Positions 27,101 to 35,028 of a DNA stretch of 64,000 nucleotides are shown in pieces (position 1 is the stretch's first letter; every line of letters begins with the position of its first letter). The translations under genes were made by a program, and so were the position numbers. Source of the DNA: Bursaphelenchus xylophilus (lineage: Eukaryota > Nematoda > Chromadorea > Rhabditida > Aphelenchoididae); the NCBI GenBank assembly GCA_904066235.2, contig CAJFCV020000001.1, forward strand, positions 8,618,001-8,682,000, written 5' to 3'. A model generated the notes under the pieces. The model searched no databases. It worked only from the letters and a program-made list of their open reading frames with translations, and was not told where the DNA came from.

Positions 27101-30100
27101 TATTTATTATAGAAAAGAGAAAACAGATGAAAGAACGATGTCATGTTTAGAGGAATGAGCGTTAGTTACTTACAAGGAAACTCCTGGATATCTTTAAGCC
27201 AGGCTTTTCGCGTGAACTCAGCCTGAATTGGGTCATGTTTCTTGATACGGAGGCTTGGAAGGCCTGGTTCTTGAGCTCGGAAGACGATGCAATCTTCGTC
27301 GTTGGTCAGTTGACGGATGAAATACTTGTCTAGCTGAAAAGATAACTCTTACTGCAAGGCATCCGCTAAATATTAAGCAACTTTCAACAGTTTTTAAAAA
27401 AATTCAAAGGCAAAAAATATGGCGGATTTTTCATAACCAATAAACAACCAACCCTCAGGGTGACAACATTTTCGTACGTATCGTTTTCCTTTCTGGTCAC
27501 CAACAACATATTCTTGAACAAGAACACATGACGATCTTGAACTGGCCCATCATCTTCCCAAACATCAAAGTCATCCTAAAGTAATATGTATAGAAAATAA
27601 TATGCTTAAGCAAAAATCATAATAATGAAAGCAATTACACTCTTACATGTCTGAGAATTCTCCCGAGTCTTTTGATTTCCCCAGGGTATTTTATAATTTT
27701 ATCGGTGATCGATAAATCCTGAGCTCTTTTGGGTACTGATTGGATCAATTCAAGCGCCTTCTGCATACTCTTGGTACTACAATTAGCTCGAGTCGAGTAT
27801 TTTATGATCTCCTGAAGTGCAGTGGACATTAGTTTAGTTGTTGAAATCAACGATTATCTAATAATTGTTATTCTATATAATATTTTAAGATACCTTGAAG
27901 AACTCTTCGTATTTGCTGATTCTCTCCGGAATTTGATTCAGATAATCGACATAGCCTTCACTTCCAGCCTGAATCTTATCACTAAGACTATGCAGATATT
28001 CTTTTATCACCGGATCCGACTCAATCTTCTCGATGACCTTGGGCAATTTGTTGAAGAACTCCACATGATGATCGAAATCTTTCTCCAATCGGACAAAGGT
28101 TTGACCAACTTTGCCCGGATCATCCGAATAATACTGTAAACCCTTTAGCAGCACACTAAAGGTATATGTTTTATAATGCACACGACGATTTAATTGTAAT
28201 TCACTTTTAAATTTTAATCTTACTTAGCATGGAAATTATAAAGTTCAGTGACATTCAGTGCAATTTCTTGGATCCCCGGGATAGGAATATCATGAAAGGC
28301 CTGGACATAATTGTCCAAAAGACCCCGAAGATCATCCACAAACTTCTCTTCGGTTTGCAAAAGATCATGATAAACTTGTCTGAAATAAGCTGGTTAATGC
28401 TTGATATTGTACTTAAAAATAGCTGCAGATATTTCTCACTCTCTTTTGAGTATGGCTTGTTGCTCAGGAGTCAGATTGGTGTCCTGATTAGCTAATTCTC
28501 TGGTCCGTCTTCTTTGTTTGTAGTAATTGGTAGGCGTTTCGAAGTAAGAACCGGGGACCCATCCAGTTTTGGGAGGTCTGGCCTAAAAAATATTATTACT
28601 TGTCACAAACAAATAGTAAAAAGTTTAATTCAAACTTAAACCAAGTACACGAAATTATATTTTTCAACTTTCTTTCACTCTCGAAAAAAATTCAAACATA
28701 GATGAAATGTCATTTCTAGTGTCTAGAAGAAAAAACGTGAAGGTTTTGATGATATTAGAATAGAGCTTAAAAAGAAGGTATGCCCTCCTAACAGTTATTT
28801 CGACTTTCATCACTGCGCAATTTGTCATCAAAAAGGCCTTACAAGGGATCGGCAAATAGTTGCACCATGCTTTCTTAACGAATCCTATATCATTTAAAAG
28901 AGCATTAAAAATAGTGCACAGCGCAAAAAAAATTAGCTGCCCAATATATGTTTGGGCAAAGTTATGGCCAGAATACAGATTTTAGCCTAATTTCCGCGTC
29001 ACTTTATAAGCTCTTGGAACGGCGACAGAGTTGTGCCTAGTTGGCCGAGTGGTAGTGACCCCACTTCCGGCAAAACAGGTCCTGGTTTCGAGTCTGGGCG
29101 GTGCAAACCTTTTTGCATTTCGTCTCTTATATACCACAAAACCATGGTATGTTGATATTTTTAAATAATTTTTGTTCCTTCGCAGTCAAAATACATTTTT
29201 ACGGGATTTTTTCGAGTTTTTGGTGTTTTTGCAACCACCACAAATTTTATGGTGATGAGAGTGGGGATGCCTATCGTATAATTACAAGGGTGTCATGCCT
29301 TTAGCCTGACCGATTATGATTACTGGACGATAATTCAATTTAGAAGGCCTATAAATATAATTTTTTCGAAAAAATACGAAGAGAAAATTACAAAAACAGC
29401 GAAAACACTATTGCTGACACAGTGGCCTAACCGTCGGCAAGGCTAGGACATAAGAAATTTTTGATTTTGAGATTTTTGTTTGTAAATGGCCACGACGATC
29501 ATACATTTTTTTTTGCTCCAGTTCTCCCATTAACCTAGTTTTATTTACAATTTTTTGTAAATGGCAGTAATGCGACATTATAATGTCTAATAACTCATAG
29601 CCAAGGATTGATAAAGCCATGAAACGACCGTGATAGACGTTTCGAGATACTAGTAAGAAAATGGAGACAATTTCAAGCCGCCAGGATTACTGTAATATAA
29701 GAAACCGGCGTTTTGGCTGCATATAACCCTTTTCATAAAACGGTCATAACTTTGCCCAAACATATATTGGGCAGCTAACTTTCTTGTGTTGTACACTATT
29801 TTTAACGCTCTTTCAAACGGTGTATGTTTCGTTAAGAAAGCAGGGTGCAACTATTTGCCGATCCCTTGTTACTACGGAATGCCAAAGCGGCTTGGACCTG
29901 CAATTTTCAAAGATTTAAATTTTATTTTTAAGGAGCCTGGTGTCGAGACTGGAAAACAAATCGATGCACAATCCAACGAAAACATTTTCCTAAATTCCCG
30001 AATCGGAAGCCCCTAAAGTTGGAAAGGATCCCGATCTCAAAATCCATAAATGGCTAATACGCAGAAAGGCGGTGTGGAAGGTACACGAACCACCAAGTTG

Positions 30101-30715
30101 TAAGAGTTCAATTTCTATCCAAGGATAAAATCGGGCGGGGCCACACTTGCGGGAAACCACATGCGGGAACGATCCTTGCGAGCAAAACGTTGCGCACCTT
30201 TCTTGGAAATGCATGAAATCTTTCGGCTTGATGAATAAAGTATTCCCCAGAAATTTAACAGGATTTCTGGCAATCCCCGTCAAAATATCGTTGAATGCCA
30301 TATTCTATCCTCCTACCTTTGTTCTGACCAACCAAGCAGTCGGATTGCTTTTTTCGAGTACTTCCACAATCTGCCCTTGCTCTAAAGTAACGGCTTCGGT
30401 CTCCGTCCCATCCGGAGTAAAGTTCTGAATGGCGATGTAAACGGGATAACTCCTTGTTTCAGATCCCTAAACCAATTACAATTGTACGTTCAGCGACTTA
30501 CGGTAACAATTTCCGTCGATGAATTTCTGCCTTGAGCTGAAGATGTGGAAGTGACGGACTCGGAGCGGTAGGCGGATCTGGACGAATGGGTCAAATAACT
30601 CACGTCCTCTTGCGCCGTGTATCTTCTGAAGATTTTACCTATAGTAATAAGATATCAGACATTACCTATAAGAGTTGTATTTCCGCTGAAGTTGCCGTTG
30701 TCTTCTGGATGCCAT
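1764..30715 (-). CDS. unc-89: UNC-89 / obscurin-like giant muscle M-line protein (spliced, many exons)
   Basis: Giant sarcomeric scaffold of the nematode M-line. The domain order matches C. elegans UNC-89: N-terminal SH3 (30,317-30,466 plus the next exon), DH Rho-GEF domain (about 27,650-28,480), PH domain (27,172-27,576), about 56 Ig domains by hand count, one Fn3 (about 4,450-4,900), then a PK1-type kinase domain. The canonical start is the ATG at 30,715. Exon 1 (30,666-30,715) encodes a short basic leader like the worm protein and joins exon 2 (30,502-30,625), exon 3 (30,317-30,466) and onward with every phase I checked agreeing. In C. elegans an interkinase region and a second kinase follow PK1. 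Here the frame stops at 1,764 inside the window, so either the gene is shorter or a splice leads beyond the left edge. Domain identity is strong; the 3' end is uncertain. Confidence 0.93.
3548..3564 (-). other. Intron-retention stop producing a kinase-less UNC-89 isoform
   Basis: The exon reading REIYEIAEEDE can be cut at a weak donor (GTCAGT, after 3,564) to join PK1 at 3,102. If the intron is retained, four more residues follow and then TAA at 3,548-3,550. This resembles the C. elegans split between kinase-less UNC-89-A and kinase-containing UNC-89-B. The region 3,103-3,547 shows no other coding potential. Confidence 0.55.
3564..5604 (-). other. UNC-89 C-terminal Ig-Ig-Fn3-Ig-Ig block
   Basis: Four Ig domains and one Fn3 domain over several exons. 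The first exon begins at 5,604 after a CAG acceptor. The Fn3 is interrupted by an intron near 4,620-4,680 and the last Ig by introns near 3,910-3,930 and 4,060-4,080. Typical motifs are visible: the Ig signature DAGEYVAIAKN and the Fn3 signature SYQFRVRAENIYG. The block leads into the junction exon that either splices to PK1 or ends at 3,548. Confidence 0.85.
5605..6695 (-). other. unc-89 intron hosting a nested gene
   Basis: Donor after 6,696 (GTGAGT) and acceptor CAG before 5,604 define a 1,091-nt intron. The plus-strand C-type lectin gene fills 909 nt of it, leaving about 58 nt on its unc-89 donor side and about 124 nt on the acceptor side. Confidence 0.8.
5729..6637 (+). CDS. Secreted two-domain C-type lectin protein nested in an unc-89 intron
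   Basis: Five exons (5,729-5,897; 5,936-6,066; 6,104-6,305; 6,351-6,437; 6,474-6,637) have GT-AG borders and agreeing phases. They give a 250-aa protein on the strand opposite unc-89, wholly inside unc-89 intron 5,605-6,695. It starts with a signal-peptide-like MKWFVSHLISLVVVFA. The first CTLD begins CPDGWDPVDGRC and has an ARGYCRALDADLIS helix segment. The second contains SCYF, WEMADKFC, a WSWVDG segment and a closing CIICKI. Neither domain shows a clear QPD or EPN motif, so calcium-dependent sugar binding is doubtful. Nematode clec proteins are often secreted and linked to immunity; that role is inference. Confidence 0.82.
6696..15451 (-). other. UNC-89 Ig array, central and C-terminal part (about 28 Ig domains)
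   Basis: Near-continuous coding of I-set Ig domains at about 95-100 residues each. Each has the W-(Y/F)-K(D/N)G strand-C motif and a D(A/S)G-Y-C(or V) strand-F motif. One exon, from about 10,900 down to 6,696, encodes more than 1,360 residues without an intron. Small introns fall near 10,900-10,960, 11,870-11,930, 12,563-12,625, 13,250-13,330 and 15,452-15,640. In several consecutive domains (about 9,600-12,200) the strand-F cysteine is replaced (YKVVLSN, FKVVVSN), as in C. elegans UNC-89, so those domains lack the canonical disulphide. Confidence 0.88.
15641..18004 (-). other. UNC-89 Ig array, middle part (about 8 Ig domains)
   Basis: Large exon about 16,018-17,942 plus flanking exons. It includes the most conserved UNC-89 segment: an Ig with PVEFETSLCDATCREGDTLK, then PPDFLEWLSNVRAR, then an acidic serine-rich spacer (SESESDAFGEDRLEDFRED) before APSFITKIKDT. 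These match C. elegans UNC-89 in order and sequence and anchor the orthology call. An intron at about 15,958-16,017 separates the next Ig exon. Confidence 0.88.
18396..20533 (-). repeat. Tandem array of a duplicated 294-nt Ig exon in unc-89
   Basis: Three exons (18,396-18,689; 18,750-19,043; 20,240-20,533) are each exactly 294 nt (98 codons), all in the same phase. Each encodes the second half of one Ig domain and the first half of the next. Each begins with I/V-x-DNGNGTYTL, passes through KAENP-G-N-S-ANLNVKP and FK-L-D, and ends in LENPTPDT-(or IENPTPDT-)TW-LNG. Because the unit is in phase, copy number can change without breaking the frame. C. elegans UNC-89 has, as I recall it, only one domain of this type at this place. 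Confidence 0.85.
19095..20036. mobile_element. Foldback element with minisatellite ends inside an unc-89 intron
   Basis: A roughly 940-bp near-perfect palindrome centred near 19,570, lying in intron 19,044-20,239. The left edge is a tandem array of a roughly 16-bp GAGAGGAACCCCTCGT unit (19,106-19,203). The right edge (19,943-20,023) carries the same unit inverted. Inner arms pair 19,210-19,550 with 19,580-19,920. The inner arms resemble the foldback at 32,979-33,630 (shared stretch around TAGTGTTAAAAAGTAA and the CGAAAACCCCTAAAT motif). There is no ORF or tRNA-like core. Confidence 0.8.
20594..25333 (-). other. UNC-89 Ig domains 1-13 and inter-Ig linker
   Basis: Several exons: about 25,250-25,333 (proline-rich PPRKKIKSPPAISPTGSS linker), about 25,050-25,183, 24,850-25,010, 24,439-24,855, 24,122-24,333, 23,137-23,730 and 20,594-23,100. 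The order Ig1 to Ig7, linker, Ig8 to Ig13 follows C. elegans UNC-89. The intron about 23,731-24,121 contains nothing I recognise. The exon ending at 20,594 uses a GC donor (CAG|GCAAGT). Confidence 0.87.
22150..22465 (-). other. Short Glu/Gln-rich linker at the position of the UNC-89 KSP region
   Basis: About 105 residues between Ig7 and Ig8 are rich in E, Q, H and S (for example YQKLEHEKLKEH and FEAEEEPYRRESVERF), with no KSP repeats. In C. elegans UNC-89 this place holds several hundred residues of KSP repeats, and there I place Ig8 after them. The flanking Ig domains are continuous in one open exon, so no hidden exon is needed. Confidence 0.8.
25547..25625 (-). CDS. unc-89: Candidate alternative first exon of unc-89 downstream of the PH domain
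   Basis: ATG at 25,625, preceded by an in-frame TAG five codons upstream, opens 26 codons rich in hydrophobic and acidic residues (MVLKVMYVIELLDADDGG). It ends in phase 1 before GTGAGT. The exon ending at 25,517 accepts this phase and also accepts the phase-1 end of the last PH exon (near 27,172). An isoform starting here would lack SH3, DH and PH but keep the whole Ig array. A GC-rich stretch just upstream (25,840-26,000) could be its promoter. Confidence 0.5.
25840..26000 (-). promoter_or_regulatory. GC-rich block, possible internal unc-89 promoter
   Basis: Within AT-rich intron sequence (about 25,630-27,170) this stretch is markedly G/C-rich, with several short inverted repeats built on GGGCCC and GCCGAGATC. 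It lies 215-375 bp upstream of the candidate internal start codon. The rest of the intron shows no gene or clear element. The promoter role is inference. Confidence 0.3.
28841..29869. mobile_element. Palindromic element P29 with tRNA-like core, in an unc-89 intron
   Basis: Terminal inverted repeat CAAGGGATCGGCAAATAG, with about 135 bp of arm on each side (28,843-28,985 against 29,735-29,869). It is flanked on both sides by TTA. It lies in the 1.7 kb intron between the SH3 exons (28,583-30,316). One tRNA-like sequence sits inside the left half. No transposase frame. The rest of the intron (29,870-30,316) shows nothing recognisable. Confidence 0.75.
29033..29107 (+). tRNA. tRNA-like sequence in P29 (probably pseudo or derived)
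   Basis: An A-box match TGGCCGAGTGG at 29,042-29,052 is followed by a near B-box GGTTTCGAGTC. The 7-nt ends TTGTGCC and GGTGCAA can pair throughout when G-T wobbles are allowed. The T-arm has an 8-nt loop, one more than normal, and the anticodon arm is not clean. The A-box and long middle are Ser/Leu-like. I would not call it functional. Confidence 0.45.
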
Positions 30716-31070
30716 GATTTAAAAAATACGAAAAATGATATGAAAACGATTAGAAAGCAGTGTCGTTCATAACAGGGGCGATGTTCATACACCCTGAATG
30801 TAAATATTATTGTAGAAAGACAGGTAATCATAGACAACGTAATCTTAAGTTCGTAATTTTATGGAAAAGTCATTTTTAAAATTTCTTGGCCAAGAATTAA
30901 GAGACGCAGATGTTGGCGAATGAGGCCACGTAGGAACAGATTGGGACATATTTTATGGTTTTTTACGGGGTATGAAAAATATAACAAAATTAATTGTAAG
31001 GACAAGAAACCTGAGTATGAGAAAGTTGAACAAAAAATTCATATAAAAATACTAAAATAAAAAATTGCTC

Positions 31071-31666
31071 ACAAGGAAAGTACTTTTATGGGGGCTCCTA
31101 CTTTTTGACCGGACATATCTCAAAAAATCAGAAAAAATGTGCTGATCAAGGATATATAAATCTTAGCTGCCCATTTTAGGTTTTTAGGGGTGAAAATGCC
31201 CAAAAACTGGCTTAATTTCCCTACAAAAGGCGCAGGCATTCGAAACGATAAAAAGCGCATTCGGTCTCTTCCTTCGGAAGAGAGCGGTGTGGCCGAGTGG
31301 CTAGTGCCGTAGTCTGGGAATCAAGAGGGGGAACGCCGCACGGGTTCGATATCCCTTTTGGGCCGAATCAACTTTTTTTGAAGTTGAAGGTCGGAAAAAA
31401 TAAATTTTTGTGCCAAGACTGATTTATTACGTCTTAGAAACTCAATAAACATCATTTTAAGTCAAAATAAAAATTGTAAACCTGTGAAAAATTAGGCGAA
31501 AAGGGGTTCATATAGGACTTTAAGTCAACTTCCGATTGAGTTTTCACCCCTAAAAACCTAAAATGGGCAGCTAAGATTTATATATCCTTGATCAGCACAT
31601 TTTTTCTGATTTTTAGAGATATGTCCGGTTAAAAAGTAGGAGCCCCCATAAAAGTACTTTCCTTGT
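31071..31666. mobile_element. Palindromic element P31 with tRNA-like core
   Basis: Terminal inverted repeat CAAGGAAAGTACTTTTATGG, with arms of about 120 bp (31,074-31,195 against 31,545-31,663). It is flanked by TCA on both sides. The CAAGG start and 3-bp TNA flank match P29. Inner arms share the TTAGCTGCCCA motif with P29. A tRNA-Ser-like sequence lies just left of the centre. Confidence 0.75.
31287..31372 (+). tRNA. tRNA-Ser-like sequence in P31 (probably pseudo)
   Basis: The A-box TGGCCGAGTGGCTAGTGCC is excellent. It is followed by a GGGGGAAC variable-arm-like stretch and a B-box GGTTCGATATCC with one extra base. The acceptor ends do not pair convincingly. The type II (Ser/Leu) layout is suggested by the long middle. 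Confidence 0.4.
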
Positions 31667-32782
31667 CAAATGCAGTCCCGCACCAAAAGATGGATGATTC
31701 CTTATTATTTTCCCGACAGACTGATAACATTTTTTTAAAAAGAGTAAATAAATAAATTGTAAAAAGGAAAACATTTTGGTTGCCAAGTGCTTATCTTTGA
31801 TCTCCTCCGCGGAATAACCTCCAACACCACTTCAAAAAAAAAAAGATACCACATAGTACGCAAAAAAATGCAAAAAATAACATTATTATTCCAAGGTAGT
31901 TGGAAACGAAATATTTAAAAAATGCCCTGTTTATGTCAATAATATGATTCAAATCAATCAAGTTTCAACCCACATAATCGTATAACGAGCACTGTAAAAG
32001 TGGGCGGAGCCAACAACTGTAAACAAAAAACAATTTGTAGGAAAGCGTTCAGGGAACAGTTTTGAGAGTGTTCTCGTTTGTTCTTGCATGAGACGCCCTG
32101 AGGGAATCGAATTTAAGTGGAGGCGGTGAAAATACCTGGCGGCCGAAAAAAACTCTCGGATCAGATCCGGGAAACCCGAAAAAACTGGCTTTGACGTGCT
32201 CCATCCCTCGTTTCTCTGCAGGCCGAGGGCTCTTTCACTGACGTCTCTTCAATTAGAATAATCTCTAAATTATAAAACAAAATTTTATTGTTCAAAATAA
32301 AGATGGAATCAAAAATATTTCGGTATCAAAAGTATTTGCAGCATTTTTTTATCATTTTGATTACTACTGTACGGACAAAAAAATTATGGACGTTTTCAAG
32401 CATAAATGTAAAATTTGAATTATTTTAAAACTGAAATTCGCACCTAAAATGGTTCCCTTGAACGGAAATCTCATCAATTTTATTTTTGATTAAGATTATT
32501 CTATCTGAAGATGACCAAACTGATATTATTCGTGAACAAAGCAACTATCTTGCACCTTTTTTACATTTCTCTAATTCATATTGGGTAAGACTTCCAAACG
32601 CGTTCCACTTCTTTTGCTCAGTTCCTTCCTTTGATTCCTCAAACATTTTTTATAAACCCATCGGAAACGGGATAAAACAGCTGCCTAGAACCATTTATTT
32701 CATCGCTTTATAGCCTATTTTAGGGGATATTGGCAAAACTGACTGCCGTTCTTCGGAGACACTCTTATTGCATATTACATAC

Positions 32783-35028
32783 CTACTTCAATATGAAGAA
32801 TCCCCTCAGCCGAAGAAGCCTTGAATTTGGAACGGAGATCGGCCTCGCCTAACTGGGCAGCGAATAACTTCATCTTGTCCTGAAGACCCAATTGAGAGCC
32901 AGCTCTGAAAAAAATAAAACACCAGAATAATTAAGAATTAGAATTTGACCGCCCAAGCGGTCAGAACGGTGGCACCACGACATTTCCGGAATTTGGACAC
33001 TTCCGGAATGGCGGAATAGTGACACTTCCGGAACCGGGGAAAAATCAAAGAAGAGGCTTAGACCTGCCATCTGAACCATCTGACTGGATTTATTGTTATT
33101 AATCTCAAAAATTTTGTTATTTTTTTCTGATTGTTACTTTTTTCTTAAGTAGTAGTGTTAAAAAGTAATTTTTCGAATTTTTTCTAAAAGTACTCAATTT
33201 AGGGGTTTTCAAGGTTGCTGATTTCGAATATCGGGTTCATTTTTTCTGATTGCTACTTTTTTTATTAAGTAGTAGTGTTAAAAAGTAATTTTTCGAATTT
33301 TTTCTAAAAATACTCGCTTCAGTCCTTATATGTCTTTCACAGTGATATTATCTTTGCAACACAGTTTTTACGGCGCCGAATTCGTCCTAGCTAAGATAAA
33401 ATCGTCATGGATAATATCGAACAAATATATAAAAACCGTCAAAAACTAAAAAAATGAACATGATTTTCGAAATAAGCAACCTCGAAAACCCCTAAATCCA
33501 GTATTTTTAGAGAACTTTCAAAAAATTACTTTTTAACACTACTACTTAAGGAAAACTAGTAAAGTTCAGAAAAAATGAACCCGATATTCGAAATCAGCAA
33601 CCTTGAAAACCCCTAAATCGAGTATTTTTACACAGGGGACTCGGATTTACTTATATGTACGTCTTTTTTACTTATATGAAATTGAAGTTTATATAAGTAA
33701 ATAAACGTACATAAGAGCGAAGGAATAAGAGCGAAAAAAATCTTCTGAAAAAAATGCTTCAGCCTCTTTCTTTTTTTGTCGAAAGAGTCTCGAGCAGATT
33801 CTCACCACTTGGGGACGCGTCTGCCGTCACACTCTTTCTTCTCTTCTGGAGGAAGCGTCTGCGAGCAGGCTCTTCCCGACGTTTATAAGCCCCGCCCCCT
33901 CGATTTTGAGCCAATCATCGCTGAGTTGGCGGTTTTCTTGCGGAAAACGGTTGTTTTGGGTGAAAATTTTTGCCTTTTCATTATTCCGGTGATTTGGGCA
34001 TGTTTTTATTTGTTTTAGAACTGTGATACGCTTAGCCTTACTATGGCTGTCATTTGAAGATTCAATTGAAAATCAGATACATTCCTGGTTAACACAACGG
34101 TTAAGAAAATCAAGAAAAAACAAGTTTCATAGATTTATTTATGTGCACCACAAGTAACATCTTTACATTTAGATGTAGAGGGCCGTGTCGGATTCTGCCC
34201 ATGGGCGTTCGTGTCCATGTTCACAGTCTCCCTTTCTTTCTCATTGTTACTGAGGTTGGCAGTTGCAATTTTAGGATATTGAGGCTGAATTTGGAAAAAT
34301 TAGCGACTTTTCAACAATTTTATATCTAAAATAACATCAAACTCCTCAAAACAACTCTATCGGTCCTACTTATTATTGGCGCACATGCAAACCACGTGTC
34401 ACTCACTAAACTGCACATTTCGCAACAAATTTACCTTATTTTAGACAAAGATACCTAAAAATTTCAAAAAATCTTGGTTGACGTAGGCCTGCAAAAAATT
34501 TCAATAATATCAACTAAATTACTATTTATACTTTCTTTCTCCGCCTCCTAAGCACTTCATCACTCACAAAAACAGCGCAAACTCAAAAAATAATATTACT
34601 TTAGCCCAATCCGCTGAAAACTCAAAAAAAACCTCAAAAATCCCAATCTTCTCCCTCAAAACTCTCTAAAACTGTTACTTACTTCCCATTCAACAAGTCG
34701 TGAATATCCCTGTCCTTGCTGGATCCAGCTTCATCAACTGCCACGGGGATCTTATCCGTGGAGACCAAATTCTATATTGTTTTATACCTAAAATGTTTAA
34801 AAAAAGTTCTAACTTACAAAGTCGTCCGAATTTATTGCTGTAGCGATCACATACTGTTGATGTCGAACATCAATTGGGCCTGAAAAGTTAAAACAAGTTC
34901 AGGTATGGTGTCCGCAGTTGGCCGGGTAGGAAAAATTAGACCTGAAATTACTCAAATATGCTAACAAAATAAGGCAACTTACATTTCGCCGCGTCGGTCC
35001 GCCCTTCTTCGTCAAAATTCCCTATCAT
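32783..35028 (-). CDS. unc-89: Candidate alternative 5' exons of unc-89 (106-residue extended N-terminus)
   Basis: Four exons on the unc-89 strand: 34,983-35,028 (ATG at 35,028), 34,818-34,879, 34,683-34,771 and 32,783-32,904. All have GT-AG borders and matching phases. Their last phase fits an alternative acceptor eight codons or so into unc-89 exon 2 (TATAG before GTAAAATC), giving HIEVGKIFRRYTAQEDV. The encoded 106 residues begin MIGNFDEEGRTDAAK and contain no stop. I do not recognise a domain. The intron between the last two exons holds the nested transposons at 32,979-34,682. Alternatively this is the end of a separate small gene. Coding potential is good; linkage to unc-89 is inference. 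Confidence 0.5.

Larger units (their letters stand above)
27172..30715 (-). other. UNC-89 N-terminal SH3-DH-PH module
   Basis: Exons: 30,666-30,715; 30,502-30,625; 30,317-30,466; about 28,440-28,582; 28,225-28,382; 27,893-28,156; 27,652-27,815; 27,453-27,576; 27,172-27,334. The SH3 shows YPVYIAIQNF, LEQGQIVEVLE and GWVPGSYFE. The DH shows YHDLLQTEEKFVDDLR, LYNFHA, YYSDDPGKVGQTFVRLEKDF and STKSMQKALELI. The PH shows RHVFLFKNMLLVTRK and ends in AFTRKAWLKDI-like sequence (read EFTRKAWLKDIQEF). In obscurins this module activates Rho-family GTPases; the specific target is not shown here. Confidence 0.9.
30716..32782. other. Upstream region of canonical unc-89 start
   Basis: No protein-coding exon is recognisable between the canonical unc-89 ATG and the next upstream exon at 32,783. 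It contains palindrome P31 at 31,071-31,666. The remainder is AT-rich and probably holds the muscle promoter for the canonical isoform, or an intron of the longer isoform. Confidence 0.5.
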
